Numbered from the stretch's first letter, positions 25,613 through 33,828 are shown. The stretch is 35,530 nucleotides of DNA from Sphingobium sp. CCH11-B1 (GCF_001556865.1 NZ_LSJY01000097.1:1-35530), one strand, 5' to 3'. The notes: generated by a model from the sequence alone, not told the origin. Translations and numbers: made by a program.

Positions 25613-26542
25613 CTAGGCCGCTTGGGGCAGCCGGCCATTTGCTTCCGCCGCTTCGCGCAGGATGCCGGCGAGCAGGCGAAATTCCTTTTCCCGCGGGCTG
25701 TTGCGTCGCCAGACGAGCGCGATGTCACGGGACGAGCGTTCCGACTGGACCGGGCGTGCGGCGATGCTGGTATGGTCCAATATGCCGCTGGCGATCGCCA
25801 TTTCCGGGATCATGGTGACGCCAAGCCCGTTGTCGACCATCTGGATCAGCGTATGGAGCGAGGTGCCCATCATCGTCGCGTTGGCGCGCAGATCCGTGCG
25901 GTTGCAGGCGGCGAGGGCATGGTCCTTGAGGCAATGACCATCCTCGAGCAGCAGCAATTTGCTCTCGTCGATCATGTCGGGATCGACCCATTCCGGCGGA
26001 TCGCTCGGGTCGTCGCGCGGAAAGGCGACATAGAGCCTGTCCTGGAACAGGATTTCGCTGTCCACCTCGCCCATGGGGAAGGGAAGAGCCAGGAGAACGC
26101 AATCCACCGCGCCATGGCGCAGCGATTCGATGGCGGCCTGGGTTGTTTCCTCGCGCAGATAGAGTTTGAGTTCGGGCCGGTCCGAACGAAGCCGGGGCAG
26201 CAGCCGCGGCAACAGGAAGGGCGCGATGGTTGGGATGACGCTCATCCGAAGCTCGCCTGTCAGCGGCTTGCCGGATGCTTCGGCGATGGCGGTCAATTCC
26301 TCCGCCTCCCGCAGCACCCGATGCGCCTTGTCGACGATCCGGTCGCCCAGCGCCGTGAAGCGCACCACCCGCCGGGTCCGTTCCACCAGGGTCACGCCGA
26401 TCAGCGATTCCAGTTCGCGGATCCCCGCCGACAGCGTCGATTGCGTCACGAAGCAACTGTCGGCCGCCTTGCCGAAATGGCCGTGCTGCTTGAGCGCCAC
26501 CAGATATTGCAGCTGCTTGAGCGTCGGCAGATAGTTGGACAT
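25613..26542 (-). CDS. oxyR: Hydrogen peroxide-sensing LysR regulator OxyR
   Basis: A 309-residue LysR-type regulator. The winged helix-turn-helix spans about residues 7-66 (ALKQHGHFGKAADSCFVTQS, then GIRELESLIG). The effector domain carries the two redox cysteines with OxyR spacing: C204 and C213 in DGHCLKDHALAAC (C-x8-C), matching C199/C208 of E. coli OxyR. That makes a peroxide sensor far more likely than a generic LysR. The ATG at 26542 is preceded by GAGGGAG on the minus strand. It lies 38 bases downstream of the TSUP exporter gene on the same strand, so co-transcription is possible. The usual oxyR neighbours (ahpC, katG) are absent. Confidence 0.92.
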   Translation of the reverse strand: MSNYLPTLKQLQYLVALKQHGHFGKAADSCFVTQSTLSAGIRELESLIGVTLVERTRRVVRFTALGDRIVDKAHRVLREAEELTAIAEASGKPLTGELRMSVIPTIAPFLLPRLLPRLRSDRPELKLYLREETTQAAIESLRHGAVDCVLLALPFPMGEVDSEILFQDRLYVAFPRDDPSDPPEWVDPDMIDESKLLLLEDGHCLKDHALAACNRTDLRANATMMGTSLHTLIQMVDNGLGVTMIPEMAIASGILDHTSIAARPVQSERSSRDIALVWRRNSPREKEFRLLAGILREAAEANGRLPQAA

Positions 26543-26580
26543 TATCGGCTCCCTCGATCAGAAGCCCGAATATAAGTGGT

Positions 26581-27354
26581 TTAGCCGATAAATCCAAGCC
26601 ATTTGACCATGCTCACCAGCGACGTGATCGTCAGGATCACGCCGACCGCCGAGAAAAGGAGGCGAGGGGCCACCCGGCGGGCCAGCATGGCGCCGAACGG
26701 CGCGGCGACCACGCCGCCGATCAGCAGGCCGACGGTGTAGGTGGTGAAGGCCTGCCATCCCAGGTGCAGAAGGAAGGTGAGGCTGATCGACGTGGTCAAC
26801 ACGAATTCGACGGTGTTGACGGTGCCGATGGTGTGGCGGGGGCTGGACCCCTGAAGCAGCAGGTTGGACGTCACTATCGGCCCCCATCCCCCGCCGCCGG
26901 ACGCATCCATGAACCCGCCGACCAGCCCCAGCGGCGTGACCCAGCGGGGATCGCGCTGCTTGGGCGGCAGGTGGAAGCCGCGCCAGATCAAGTAAATGCC
27001 GATGGCGGCGAGATAGGCCTGCACGAACGGCTTCACGACCGATCCGTCGATATTGGACAGCACATAGGCCCCGGTGACGCCGCCGATCACACCTGGAATG
27101 ATGAGCTTGGCGAACAGCCGCCAATCGACATTGCGGTGCAGGATGTGGCTGATAGCCGACACCCCGGTGGTGAAGGTTTCCGCGACATGGACGCTGGCGG
27201 ACGCGCGGCTGGGCGGGACGCCCATCGTCAACAGCAAGGTGCTTGATATCACGCCATAGGCCATGCCCAGCGCGCCATCCACGACCTGCGCACCGAAACC
27301 GACAAGGATGAACGGCCAGATGTCGCCGAAATTGGCGATCAATGTATCGAGCAT
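26581..27354 (-). CDS. TSUP (TauE/SafE) family membrane exporter
   Basis: A 257-residue protein with about eight hydrophobic helices in two related halves. Each half has the family's Gly-rich motif: FGAQVVDGALGMAYGV near residue 18, and LVGGFMDASGGGGWGPIVTSNLL near residue 140. TSUP members move sulfite, sulfoacetate or other organosulfonate anions. Divergent cysE, and cysD at the window's right edge, make a sulfur-related substrate plausible, but this is inference. The ATG at 27354 has GAAGGGGA about five bases upstream; an in-frame extension to 27486 is not conserved-looking. It is followed by oxyR on the same strand. Confidence 0.9.
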   Translation of the reverse strand: MLDTLIANFGDIWPFILVGFGAQVVDGALGMAYGVISSTLLLTMGVPPSRASASVHVAETFTTGVSAISHILHRNVDWRLFAKLIIPGVIGGVTGAYVLSNIDGSVVKPFVQAYLAAIGIYLIWRGFHLPPKQRDPRWVTPLGLVGGFMDASGGGGWGPIVTSNLLLQGSSPRHTIGTVNTVEFVLTTSISLTFLLHLGWQAFTTYTVGLLIGGVVAAPFGAMLARRVAPRLLFSAVGVILTITSLVSMVKWLGFIG

Positions 27355-27367
27355 CCGGTCCCCTTCG

Positions 27368-27382
27368 CGATATTGTCTATCG
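27368..27382. promoter_or_regulatory. Short inverted repeat in the TSUP-cysE divergent region
   Basis: CGATA-TTGTC-TATCG (perfect 5-bp arms) lies 14-28 bases upstream of the TSUP start codon, next to AT-rich sequence (27371-27400). CTAT-N7-ATTG at 27377-27391 is one base away from the central CTAT-N7-ATAG of an OxyR site, which is suggestive given oxyR downstream, but far from a full four-part site. Confidence 0.25.
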
Positions 27383-27522
27383 GTTAGATTGAAATAACAT
27401 GGCGCGCCAAGCAAGTTTCTGTTTGCATGCCAGAAGCCCCGCTCCCGCGCTGTCTGGAAAAATCCTGGCCCATCCCTTATATCCACGACCTACAAGATTT
27501 AGGGACGGTCAGGAACATCGGG

Positions 27523-28236
27523 ATGGTGCGCAGCCTCATTGCCTATCTGGATTCGATCAAGAGTCGCGATCCTGCGCCCCGTTCCCGTGCCGAAATCCTG
27601 CTTTATCCCGGCGTTTGGTCGCTTGCCTTCCACCGCGTCGCGCACCGGCTCTATCGCGCGCGGCTGTACTTCCTGGCGCGCGCGGTCAATCACATCTCGC
27701 GCTTCCTGACCGGCAACGACATTCATCCGGGCGCCAAGATCGGCAAGCGCTTCTTCATCGACCATGGGTTCACCGTGATCGGGGAGACAGCGGAGATCGG
27801 CGACGATGTCACGCTGTACCAGAATGTGACCCTGGGCGGCACGGACCCTGCCAACGGCATCGCGGGCAAGCGCCATCCCACCTTGCGGGACGGCGTGATC
27901 GTGGGATCGGGCGCGCAGGTGCTGGGCCCGATCGAGGTGGGGCCTCGCGCGCGCATCGGCGCCAATGCGGTGGTGACCAAGGATGTCGCGGAGGCAGCGA
28001 CGATGGTCGGCATTCCGGCGCGCGCGATGCTGGTGGACGTGACCGCCTATCAGCGGGACTTCATGCCCTATGGCACGCCCTGCTCCGATTGCTTCGACCC
28101 CGAAAAGCAGAAGCTGGAAGCGCTGCAATGCGAAGTGGAGCAGTTGCAGAAACGGCTGTCCCAGTTGCTGGCGGAGCGTCAGGATCCTTCGTCGGTGATT
28201 GACGCGCCCGTGGCTCAGGAGCGCAGCCGGGCCTGA
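27523..28236 (+). CDS. cysE: Serine O-acetyltransferase, EpsC/CysE type
   Basis: The enzyme acetylates L-serine with acetyl-CoA to O-acetylserine, the carbon acceptor for sulfide in cysteine synthesis. The 237-residue protein has a short alpha-helical N-terminus, the left-handed beta-helix hexapeptide repeats ([27 protein letters not shown]), the catalytic histidine in FIDHG, and [20 protein letters not shown]. It lacks the long N-terminal domain of E. coli CysE, so it belongs to the shorter EpsC-like class. A C-terminal coiled-coil tail ([20 protein letters not shown]) follows a CSDCFD cysteine pair. I chose the ATG at 27523 (AGGAA upstream); a longer frame from 27427 is less likely. The DUF2794 gene overlaps its stop by one base. 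Confidence 0.93.
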   Translation: MVRSLIAYLDSIKSRDPAPRSRAEILLYPGVWSLAFHRVAHRLYRARLYFLARAVNHISRFLTGNDIHPGAKIGKRFFIDHGFTVIGETAEIGDDVTLYQNVTLGGTDPANGIAGKRHPTLRDGVIVGSGAQVLGPIEVGPRARIGANAVVTKDVAEAATMVGIPARAMLVDVTAYQRDFMPYGTPCSDCFDPEKQKLEALQCEVEQLQKRLSQLLAERQDPSSVIDAPVAQERSRA

Positions 28237-28574
28237 TGACCAATGTGACGCCGTTTCCAGGGTCGGCGCCCGGACAGATCGGGTTCGACCGGATCGAATT
28301 GCAGCGGATCATGGACTTGTACGGGCGCATGGTGGCGGCGGGCCACTGGCGCGACTATGCGATGGACATGGGGCGCGAGGCGGCGGTGTTCAGCGCCTTT
28401 CGCCGCACGGCCGAACGGCCCGAATATCGGATCGAAAAGCGCCCGGCGCTGCGTCACCGGCAAGGCATGTGGGCGCTGGTCGGAGAAGGCGGGCAGGTGC
28501 TGAAGCGTGGGCAGGAGTTGCAGGGCGTGCTTGCGCCCGTGGAGCGCAAGCTGATGCGGATCGTCGAGGAATAG
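28236..28574 (+). CDS. DUF2794 family protein
   Basis: A 112-residue soluble protein. The conserved core runs from GFDRIELQRIMDLYGRMVAAG through WRDYAMDMG, AVFSAFRRTAERPEYRIEKRP, then LRHRQGMWALV, a pattern I recognise as DUF2794 of alphaproteobacteria. No catalytic motif or cofactor site is evident. The ATG shares one base with the cysE TGA (TGATG), indicating translational coupling to cysE. A GC-rich hairpin (GGCGGC, nine bases, GCCGCC; 28575-28595) directly follows the stop and overlaps the end of the convergent gene; it could terminate both transcripts. Confidence 0.88.
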   Translation: MTNVTPFPGSAPGQIGFDRIELQRIMDLYGRMVAAGHWRDYAMDMGREAAVFSAFRRTAERPEYRIEKRPALRHRQGMWALVGEGGQVLKRGQELQGVLAPVERKLMRIVEE

Positions 28575-28585
28575 GGCGGCCCCCG

Positions 28586-29644
28586 TCAGGCCGCCGCCCG
28601 GTCGAGATAGGGCAGGCGGTCGGTGAGCGCCGGCGGCAGTCCATTGACGACCAGCGCCCGGGCATTGTGCCAGAAGGCCGATAGCAGCAGCAGCGCCGAA
28701 CCGATCACCAGCGCCGTCAGCGCCCACGACAGTTCCACCGCGCCGGCCTGCCTGAACAGGGCGTAGAGGGCGAAGAGGACGTAGGCGAGGCTGGACACCA
28801 GCAGGGCGCGCCGGTCGATCGCCAGCGCCACAAGGCCAAAGGCGATATATAGCGCGATTACCAGCAGGGCGCGGCCGGGTCCGATTTCCTGGCCGTTGAG
28901 AACCCCCAGCAGATTGAAAAGCGAGTGCGCGATCATCGGGGCGGCGGTGAGGTGCAGCCAGAAGGCGACATCGGACCGGCGCGTGGTGCGCGTGCGATCA
29001 CCCATGTCCCACCGCATGGCGAGCGCGAAGATCGCGATCCCGGCAGCGAGCAGCAGCAAAAAGCCAAGACGCGGGGTTTCCGGGAAGACGGACATGACAA
29101 GGCCCGCCAGAACCGCGGCCGCCGCCGCCGATCCCGCCGCGACGGTGATCGGAACCATGAAGCGCCGCCAGTGCACCCACGCCGCCAGCGCCGAGCAGGC
29201 CGCCGCGCCGGACAGGATCAGCGATGCCTGGCTGTTGCCGGCATGGGGGAATAGCTGCATCGCAAGAGCGAACAGGGCAAAGCCCACGCCACCGACGAAA
29301 CCGGCCAGCAGCAGGATGGAGGGGAGCGCCATCCGCCGCTGCCGGGTGAAGAATTCCGCAAGGCCCCAGCTGGCGGCGGCGACCAGCAGCCCGGACATGA
29401 AGACCGGCTGGTGGTCGGGCGCCCCGAATCGCAACAGGTTGCCGAGCCATCCGACGGCCACCAGCAGGATGACGCCGGCGATGGACACGAAGATGTCGTT
29501 GAATCCGGTGAGCAGGCGAAAATGTTCTTCGTCCACCACGGGGCTGGCGCGCAGCCGCGCCACATGGTCTCGCAACGCCTGGGCCGCTGTCGGGGTGATG
29601 ATCCCCGCCGCTACGGCATCCTGCAGATCGCTCTCGCTGTACAT
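28586..29644 (-). CDS. Polytopic membrane protein, DUF2157-like
   Basis: A 352-residue protein with a soluble N-terminal stretch of about 45 residues (SESDLQDAVAAGIITPTAAQALRDHV), followed by about ten to twelve hydrophobic segments. The N-terminus resembles the helical lead of DUF2157 proteins; the remainder is low-complexity Ala/Leu-rich membrane sequence without clear motifs. The ATG at 29644 has a GGAG sequence about ten bases upstream on the minus strand. No function can be assigned. It stands alone between two convergent or divergent neighbours. Confidence 0.8.
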   Translation of the reverse strand: MYSESDLQDAVAAGIITPTAAQALRDHVARLRASPVVDEEHFRLLTGFNDIFVSIAGVILLVAVGWLGNLLRFGAPDHQPVFMSGLLVAAASWGLAEFFTRQRRMALPSILLLAGFVGGVGFALFALAMQLFPHAGNSQASLILSGAAACSALAAWVHWRRFMVPITVAAGSAAAAAVLAGLVMSVFPETPRLGFLLLLAAGIAIFALAMRWDMGDRTRTTRRSDVAFWLHLTAAPMIAHSLFNLLGVLNGQEIGPGRALLVIALYIAFGLVALAIDRRALLVSSLAYVLFALYALFRQAGAVELSWALTALVIGSALLLLSAFWHNARALVVNGLPPALTDRLPYLDRAAA

Positions 29645-29784
29645 CTGTCCTGCTCCCCATCACCGTGAAGATGATGTCTCCATAGCATAAGTGTGTTAAT
29701 TCATCAATACACCAAGATTGGGCCTTTTGCGAGCGTCCCGCCGATGTTAGCGCCGGGGATCATAAGAGAGGAGACGCTTGTTCC
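29645..29784. other. AT-rich divergent promoter region
   Basis: This interval separates the DUF2157-like gene from the nitronate monooxygenase-like gene. 29690-29715 is unusually AT-rich for this genome and contains GTGT and ACAC half-sites around TAATTCATCAAT, which could be an operator or a -10 region. GAGGAGA before the plus-strand start is a good ribosome binding site. I see no further feature. Confidence 0.3.
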
Positions 29785-30729
29785 ATGACCCTTCCGGCCT
29801 TGCTCAAGGATCGTTTGGCGCTGCCCCTGATCGGATCGCCGATGTTCATCATCTCGCAGCCGGAACTGGTGATCGCGCAATGCCGGGCGGGCGTCGTTGG
29901 CTCCTTCCCCTCGCTCAACGCGCGGCCTTCGGGCATGTTCGAGGCATGGTTGCAACAGTTGCAAGGCGAACTGACGGACGCCGATGCGCCGTTCGCGGTC
30001 AACCTGATCGTCCACCGGTCCAACGCGCGGCTGGAGGAAGACCTGGCGCTTTGCGTTCGATACCGGGTGCCCATCATCATCACGTCGCTTGGCGCGCGGG
30101 AGGATGTGAATCAGGCGATCCACAGCTATGGCGGCATCGTTCTGCATGACGTCATCAACGACCGTTTCGCGCGCAAGGCGATCGAAAAGGGCGCCGACGG
30201 GCTGATCGCAGTGGCGGCCGGCGCGGGCGGCCATGCCGGCACGCTGTCGCCCTTCGCGCTGGTGCAGGAGATACGACGCTGGTTCGACGGACCGTTGGCG
30301 CTATCGGGATCGATCGCCACCGGACGCTCGATCGCCGCCGCGCGGATGATGGGCGCAGACCTCGCCTATATGGGATCGCCGTTCATCGCGACGGTGGAAG
30401 CCAATGCTGACGCCGCCTACAAGAAGATGATCGTCGACAGCCATGCGGACGACATCCTCTATTCCGACGTTTTCACCGGCGTCCACGGCAATTATCTGCG
30501 CCCCAGCATCGTGGCCGCGGGGCTGGACCCGGATAAGCTGCCGCAAGCGCAGGACATGGACTTTGCCAGCATGACCGGCGGCGAGAAGAAGGCCTGGCGC
30601 GACGTATGGGGGTGCGGGCAGGGGATCGGCGCCATCGACAAGGTTCAGCCGGCCGCCGATTTCATCGCGCAATTACGATCGGACTACCGATCGGCCGTCG
30701 AATCTTTCTCCCTCCAGGAAGGCGCGTAG
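29785..30729 (+). CDS. Nitronate monooxygenase-like FMN oxidoreductase (2-nitropropane dioxygenase family)
   Basis: A 314-residue TIM-barrel flavoprotein. It begins with the substrate-loop LALPLIGSPMFIISQPELV and includes the FMN-binding stretch AAGAGGHAGTLSPFALV (about residues 150-166), whose histidine corresponds to the catalytic base of nitronate monooxygenases. ALSGSIATGRSIAAARMMGADLAYMGSPF follows, completing the phosphate-binding loops. The family also includes enoyl reductases and other NAD(P)H:quinone oxidoreductases, so the substrate is open. The ATG has GAGGAGA about ten bases upstream. Its last 57 bases overlap, tail to tail, the end of the hydrolase gene on the opposite strand. 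Confidence 0.9.
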   Translation: MTLPALLKDRLALPLIGSPMFIISQPELVIAQCRAGVVGSFPSLNARPSGMFEAWLQQLQGELTDADAPFAVNLIVHRSNARLEEDLALCVRYRVPIIITSLGAREDVNQAIHSYGGIVLHDVINDRFARKAIEKGADGLIAVAAGAGGHAGTLSPFALVQEIRRWFDGPLALSGSIATGRSIAAARMMGADLAYMGSPFIATVEANADAAYKKMIVDSHADDILYSDVFTGVHGNYLRPSIVAAGLDPDKLPQAQDMDFASMTGGEKKAWRDVWGCGQGIGAIDKVQPAADFIAQLRSDYRSAVESFSLQEGA

Positions 30730-31590
30730 CTCGCTCACGAACCGGTCGAACTGGTCATGGTGCAGCCAGTGGCCGGCATGGGCGAACTCGACCAGCCGTG
30801 CGTCCCGGAAATGCTTGATCCGTCCGTCCTTCACCGGATTGGATGCCCAACTGTCCTTGCCCAGGCACAGCAGCGCGGGGCAGCGTATCTGTTCCCAGAA
30901 TGCCAGAAGGTCCATGTCGGATGCTGCCTGGGGCGCCATGACGTTGAGATAGGGGTCGAATTTCCAGCTATAGCTGCCATCCTCGTTGCGGTTCATGCCG
31001 TGGGTGGTCAGGTGCAGCGCCTGTTCGACGGATAGATGCTCATTCCTTTCCCGCATGCGCCCGACCGCGGCTTCGATGGTGAGGTAACGGCGAGGCGGCT
31101 TTGCTGCTCGCATGCGCCGCTTGTCGATCCACTCCCGCCACTCGTCGGGCAGCGGCTTTTCCTTTTTGTCCTTCAGCAGGGCGGGCGCGAGGCCCAGTCC
31201 CTCGATCGCGACGATCCGGTGCACCTTTTCAGGGTAGAGGCCAGCGTAGCGCAGGCTTACCGAACCGCCCAGCGAGTGACCCACGATCATGACGGGCGAC
31301 CGGCCGTGAATATCGACCAGCTGCGCCAGATCATAGACGAAGTTGGCGATCATGTAGGCGCCGTCCGTCGACCAGCCGCTGTCGCCATGGCCGCGCAGGT
31401 CCGGGGCAATGACATGATAGTCCTGCGCCAGCGCGCGCGCCGTCCAGTCCCAGCTCCTCGCATGGTCGAAGCTGCCATGCACCAGGATCAGCGTCGGCGC
31501 GGAAGGGTTGCCCCAGTCGAGATAGTGGAGCCGCGTCCGCAACGAGGTGTAGAAGTGCGAACTGGGAGTCGGCGCGATCGATGGAGTCAT
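30673..31590 (-). CDS. Alpha/beta-fold hydrolase
   Basis: A 305-residue alpha/beta hydrolase. The oxyanion motif LVHGSFDHARSWDW (about residue 37), PDLRGHGDSGW and the nucleophile elbow GHSLGGSVSLRYAG (serine about residue 102) are followed by a cap region. The catalytic histidine lies in FAHAGHWLHHDQFD near the C-terminus. It resembles epoxide-hydrolase/haloalkane-type or meta-cleavage hydrolases, but the substrate cannot be told. I chose the ATG at 31590 (AGGA upstream); an in-frame ATG at 31656 adds 22 unconserved residues. The C-terminal 18 residues overlap the opposite-strand flavoprotein gene. It follows the PAS kinase gene by 120 bases on the same strand. Confidence 0.88.
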   Translation of the reverse strand: MTPSIAPTPSSHFYTSLRTRLHYLDWGNPSAPTLILVHGSFDHARSWDWTARALAQDYHVIAPDLRGHGDSGWSTDGAYMIANFVYDLAQLVDIHGRSPVMIVGHSLGGSVSLRYAGLYPEKVHRIVAIEGLGLAPALLKDKKEKPLPDEWREWIDKRRMRAAKPPRRYLTIEAAVGRMRERNEHLSVEQALHLTTHGMNRNEDGSYSWKFDPYLNVMAPQAASDMDLLAFWEQIRCPALLCLGKDSWASNPVKDGRIKHFRDARLVEFAHAGHWLHHDQFDRFVSELRAFLEGERFDGRSVVRS

Positions 31591-31618
31591 CCGGTCCTGC
31601 TGCGTAACGGAAAGGCGG

Positions 31619-31630
31619 TTGGGATCCCAA
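31619..31630. promoter_or_regulatory. Perfect 12-bp palindrome upstream of the hydrolase gene
   Basis: TTGGGATCCCAA is fully self-complementary and lies 29 to 40 bases upstream of the hydrolase start codon, in the 120-base gap behind the PAS kinase gene. It may be an operator half-pair, or simply chance. Confidence 0.25.
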
Positions 31631-31710
31631 TGAGGCGATCTCTCCTCCCGTTGCAAGCGCCACGTTCAAAAATCTCTGCGTTATCCCGTCCGCGATCTGC
31701 CGCCTCGGCG

Positions 31711-33675
31711 TCAAAGATGGGGGTGGATCGCGTCCGCGGCGGATAACAGCCGCCGGGCGGCGGCATCGCGTCCGGCGCAGGCGACCACCGTTGCCAGTTC
31801 CGCCTGGCGAAACGGCTTGTCGAGGCGCGGCCGCCGGCTGGCATGGGGTGGCAGTTCCGCAAAACCGGTGATGATGATGACCGGAAGGTCGGGCCGCAGC
31901 GTTTCTATCGCGTCGGCCAGTTGCGCGCCCGTCATGCCCGGCATCGCGTGATCCGTTACGACAAGGTCCACATCGCCCCGCTCCAGGATGCGCAGCGCAT
32001 CCTCTGCCGAGGACGCCTGAAAGACGGTGTGGCCCAGATCCTCCAGCATCCCTGCGGTGTTGGTCAGCACCAGATCGTCGTCGTCCACCGCCAGAATGAC
32101 GAGCGGTATTGTTTCGGGTGGATTTTCGTCCAGCTGGGCGATCAGCGGCGCGCCGATATCCTGCTCCGCCACGGGCAGCCATAGCGATACGGTCGTCCCC
32201 TTGCCCACTTCGCTGAAGATGGTCAGCGATCCTCCGCATTGCTGGGCAAAGCCGTGCACCATCGACAGGCCAAGGCCGGTCCCCTTGCCCACGCCCTTGG
32301 TCGTGAAGAAAGGCTCGCGCGCCCGTTCCAGCGTGGCAGCGTCCATGCCTTCGCCTTCGTCGATCACCGACAGGCGGACATAGGCGCCCGGCTGAAGATC
32401 GGGACGGCGCGATTCGACGATGTCCACTTCGGCCGCGTCGATCACGATCCTGCCGCCTTTCGGCATCGCGTCGCGTGCATTGACTGCAAGGTTCAGCAGC
32501 GCCAGTTCCAGTTGGGCCGGGTCGGCATGGGCGGCGGGCAGCGTGGTTGGAAAACGCGGTTCGATGGCGACCGCCGCGCCCAGGGTCGTGCGCAGCAGTT
32601 CCGCCATGCCGCGTACCAGGCCGACGCAATCGACGCGCTGTAGTTTCAGCTCCTGCTTGCGCGCGAAGGCCAGCATCCGCTGCGTTAGTGTCGCACCCCG
32701 TTCCGCTGCCGTCATGGCATTGTCGAGATAGCGCGTGATGTCGCCACCGGAGGCGAGCCGTTGTCGGGCGAGGTCGAGGCTGCCGACGATGACCGCCAGC
32801 AGATTGTTGAAATCATGGGCGACACCGCCGGTCAGCTTGCCGATGGCATCCATCTTCTGCGTCTGGACGATGGCGTCGCGCGCTTCGTCCAGCGCCTTCT
32901 GCGCTTCCATCCGTTCAGTCAGGTCGCGGGTGATTTTTGCAAAGCCGATCAGGCGGCCGCCGTCGTCGCGAACGGGATCGAGCACGACATGCGCCCAGAA
33001 ACGCGTGCCGTCCTTGCGGATGCGCCAGCCTTCCGCCTCGAACCGGCCTTCGGTCGCTGCAGTGTGCAGCGCGCGGGACGGAAGGCCGGCGATCCGATCC
33101 TCCTCGCTGTAGAAACGGGCGAAATTCTGGCCGAGTATCTCATGGGCCTTGTAGCCCTTGAACCGCTCCGCGCCCAGGTTCCAGCTGGTGATCGTGCCGA
33201 CCGGATCCAGCATGTAGATGGCGTAGTCGGTAACGCTCTGCACCAGCATGCGGAACCGTTCTTCGCTCTCGCGCAAGGCTTCCTGCGCGGCGCGGCGCTC
33301 GGTGAGGTCGCGCGTCACCTTGGCAAAACCCAGCAGCAGGCCGTCGGCATCGCGGATCGGATCGATTACCACGGTGGCCCAGAAGCGGGACCCGTCGTTG
33401 CGCACGCGCCAGCCTTCCGCTTCGAAGCGGCCTTCATGTTCGGCGGTGTACAGCGCGATGGCGGGAATGCCGGCCGCCTGATCCTCCGGCGTGTAGAAGC
33501 GGGAAAAATGCTGGCCCAATATCTCTTCGGCCTCATAGCCCTTGAACCGCCGCGCGCCAGCGTTCCAGCTGATGACCAAGCCGGTGGGATCGAGCATGTA
33601 GATCGCGTAGTCGGTAACACTTTGCACCAACAGCTCGAACCGGTTGCTGGTCTGGTCGAGAGAAGCCCTATTCAT
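31711..33675 (-). CDS. Hybrid sensor histidine kinase, PAS-PAS-HisKA-HATPase-REC
   Basis: A 654-residue soluble hybrid kinase. Two PAS domains (about residues 12-132 and 139-259) are close tandem copies, each opening with LVQSVTDYAIYMLDP and ending with TRDLTER. The kinase part has its phospho-acceptor histidine in GGVAHDFNNLLAV, N box NLAVNARDAMPKGG, DEGEGM, FFTTKGVGKGTGLGLSM and a receiver with DLVVTDHAMPGM and the lysine in RLDKPF. There are no transmembrane helices, so it senses a cytoplasmic or diffusible cue. The ATG at 33675 has GGGGA upstream, and a perfect sigma-EcfG promoter lies 48-72 bases before it. No HPt or response regulator is adjacent. Its architecture parallels the GAF kinase at 18586-20292. 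Confidence 0.94.
   Translation of the reverse strand: MNRASLDQTSNRFELLVQSVTDYAIYMLDPTGLVISWNAGARRFKGYEAEEILGQHFSRFYTPEDQAAGIPAIALYTAEHEGRFEAEGWRVRNDGSRFWATVVIDPIRDADGLLLGFAKVTRDLTERRAAQEALRESEERFRMLVQSVTDYAIYMLDPVGTITSWNLGAERFKGYKAHEILGQNFARFYSEEDRIAGLPSRALHTAATEGRFEAEGWRIRKDGTRFWAHVVLDPVRDDGGRLIGFAKITRDLTERMEAQKALDEARDAIVQTQKMDAIGKLTGGVAHDFNNLLAVIVGSLDLARQRLASGGDITRYLDNAMTAAERGATLTQRMLAFARKQELKLQRVDCVGLVRGMAELLRTTLGAAVAIEPRFPTTLPAAHADPAQLELALLNLAVNARDAMPKGGRIVIDAAEVDIVESRRPDLQPGAYVRLSVIDEGEGMDAATLERAREPFFTTKGVGKGTGLGLSMVHGFAQQCGGSLTIFSEVGKGTTVSLWLPVAEQDIGAPLIAQLDENPPETIPLVILAVDDDDLVLTNTAGMLEDLGHTVFQASSAEDALRILERGDVDLVVTDHAMPGMTGAQLADAIETLRPDLPVIIITGFAELPPHASRRPRLDKPFRQAELATVVACAGRDAAARRLLSAADAIHPHL
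32899..33642 (-). repeat. Tandem duplication of a PAS-domain coding unit
   Basis: Two copies of about 363 bases, with a period of 381 bases (127 codons), encode PAS domains that I align without gaps at about 86 of 121 identical residues (roughly 70%). Copy 1 is 33642-33280 and copy 2 is 33261-32899. Conserved blocks include LVQSVTDYAIYMLDP, EGRFEAEGWR and TRDLTER. The similarity is strong enough to be a lineage-level internal duplication. Confidence 0.85.
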
Positions 33676-33722
33676 GTAATCCCCGCTAGAAACGCCTGTG
33701 AGGCGTCCTCGCCGATAAGGCA

Positions 33723-33747
33723 AACGCAACATCCCGCAGAACGTTCC
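33723..33747 (-). promoter_or_regulatory. Sigma-EcfG (general stress response) promoter
   Basis: On the minus strand GGAAC (33747-33743) and CGTT (33726-33723) are separated by exactly 16 bases, an exact match to the alphaproteobacterial EcfG consensus GGAAC-N16/17-CGTT. Transcription would begin around 33716 and leave a leader of about 40 bases before the kinase start codon at 33675. Downstream a small hairpin, ACGCCT-GTG-AGGCGT, sits in the leader (about 33689-33703). Confidence 0.8.
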
Positions 33748-33828
33748 GTGCCGATGGCGAAGGGCTGGGCCTTGACTTGAAGGCAGGCGCTGCCCACCAA
33801 GCCGGCTTTGCGGGCAGGCCGGAAGGAT

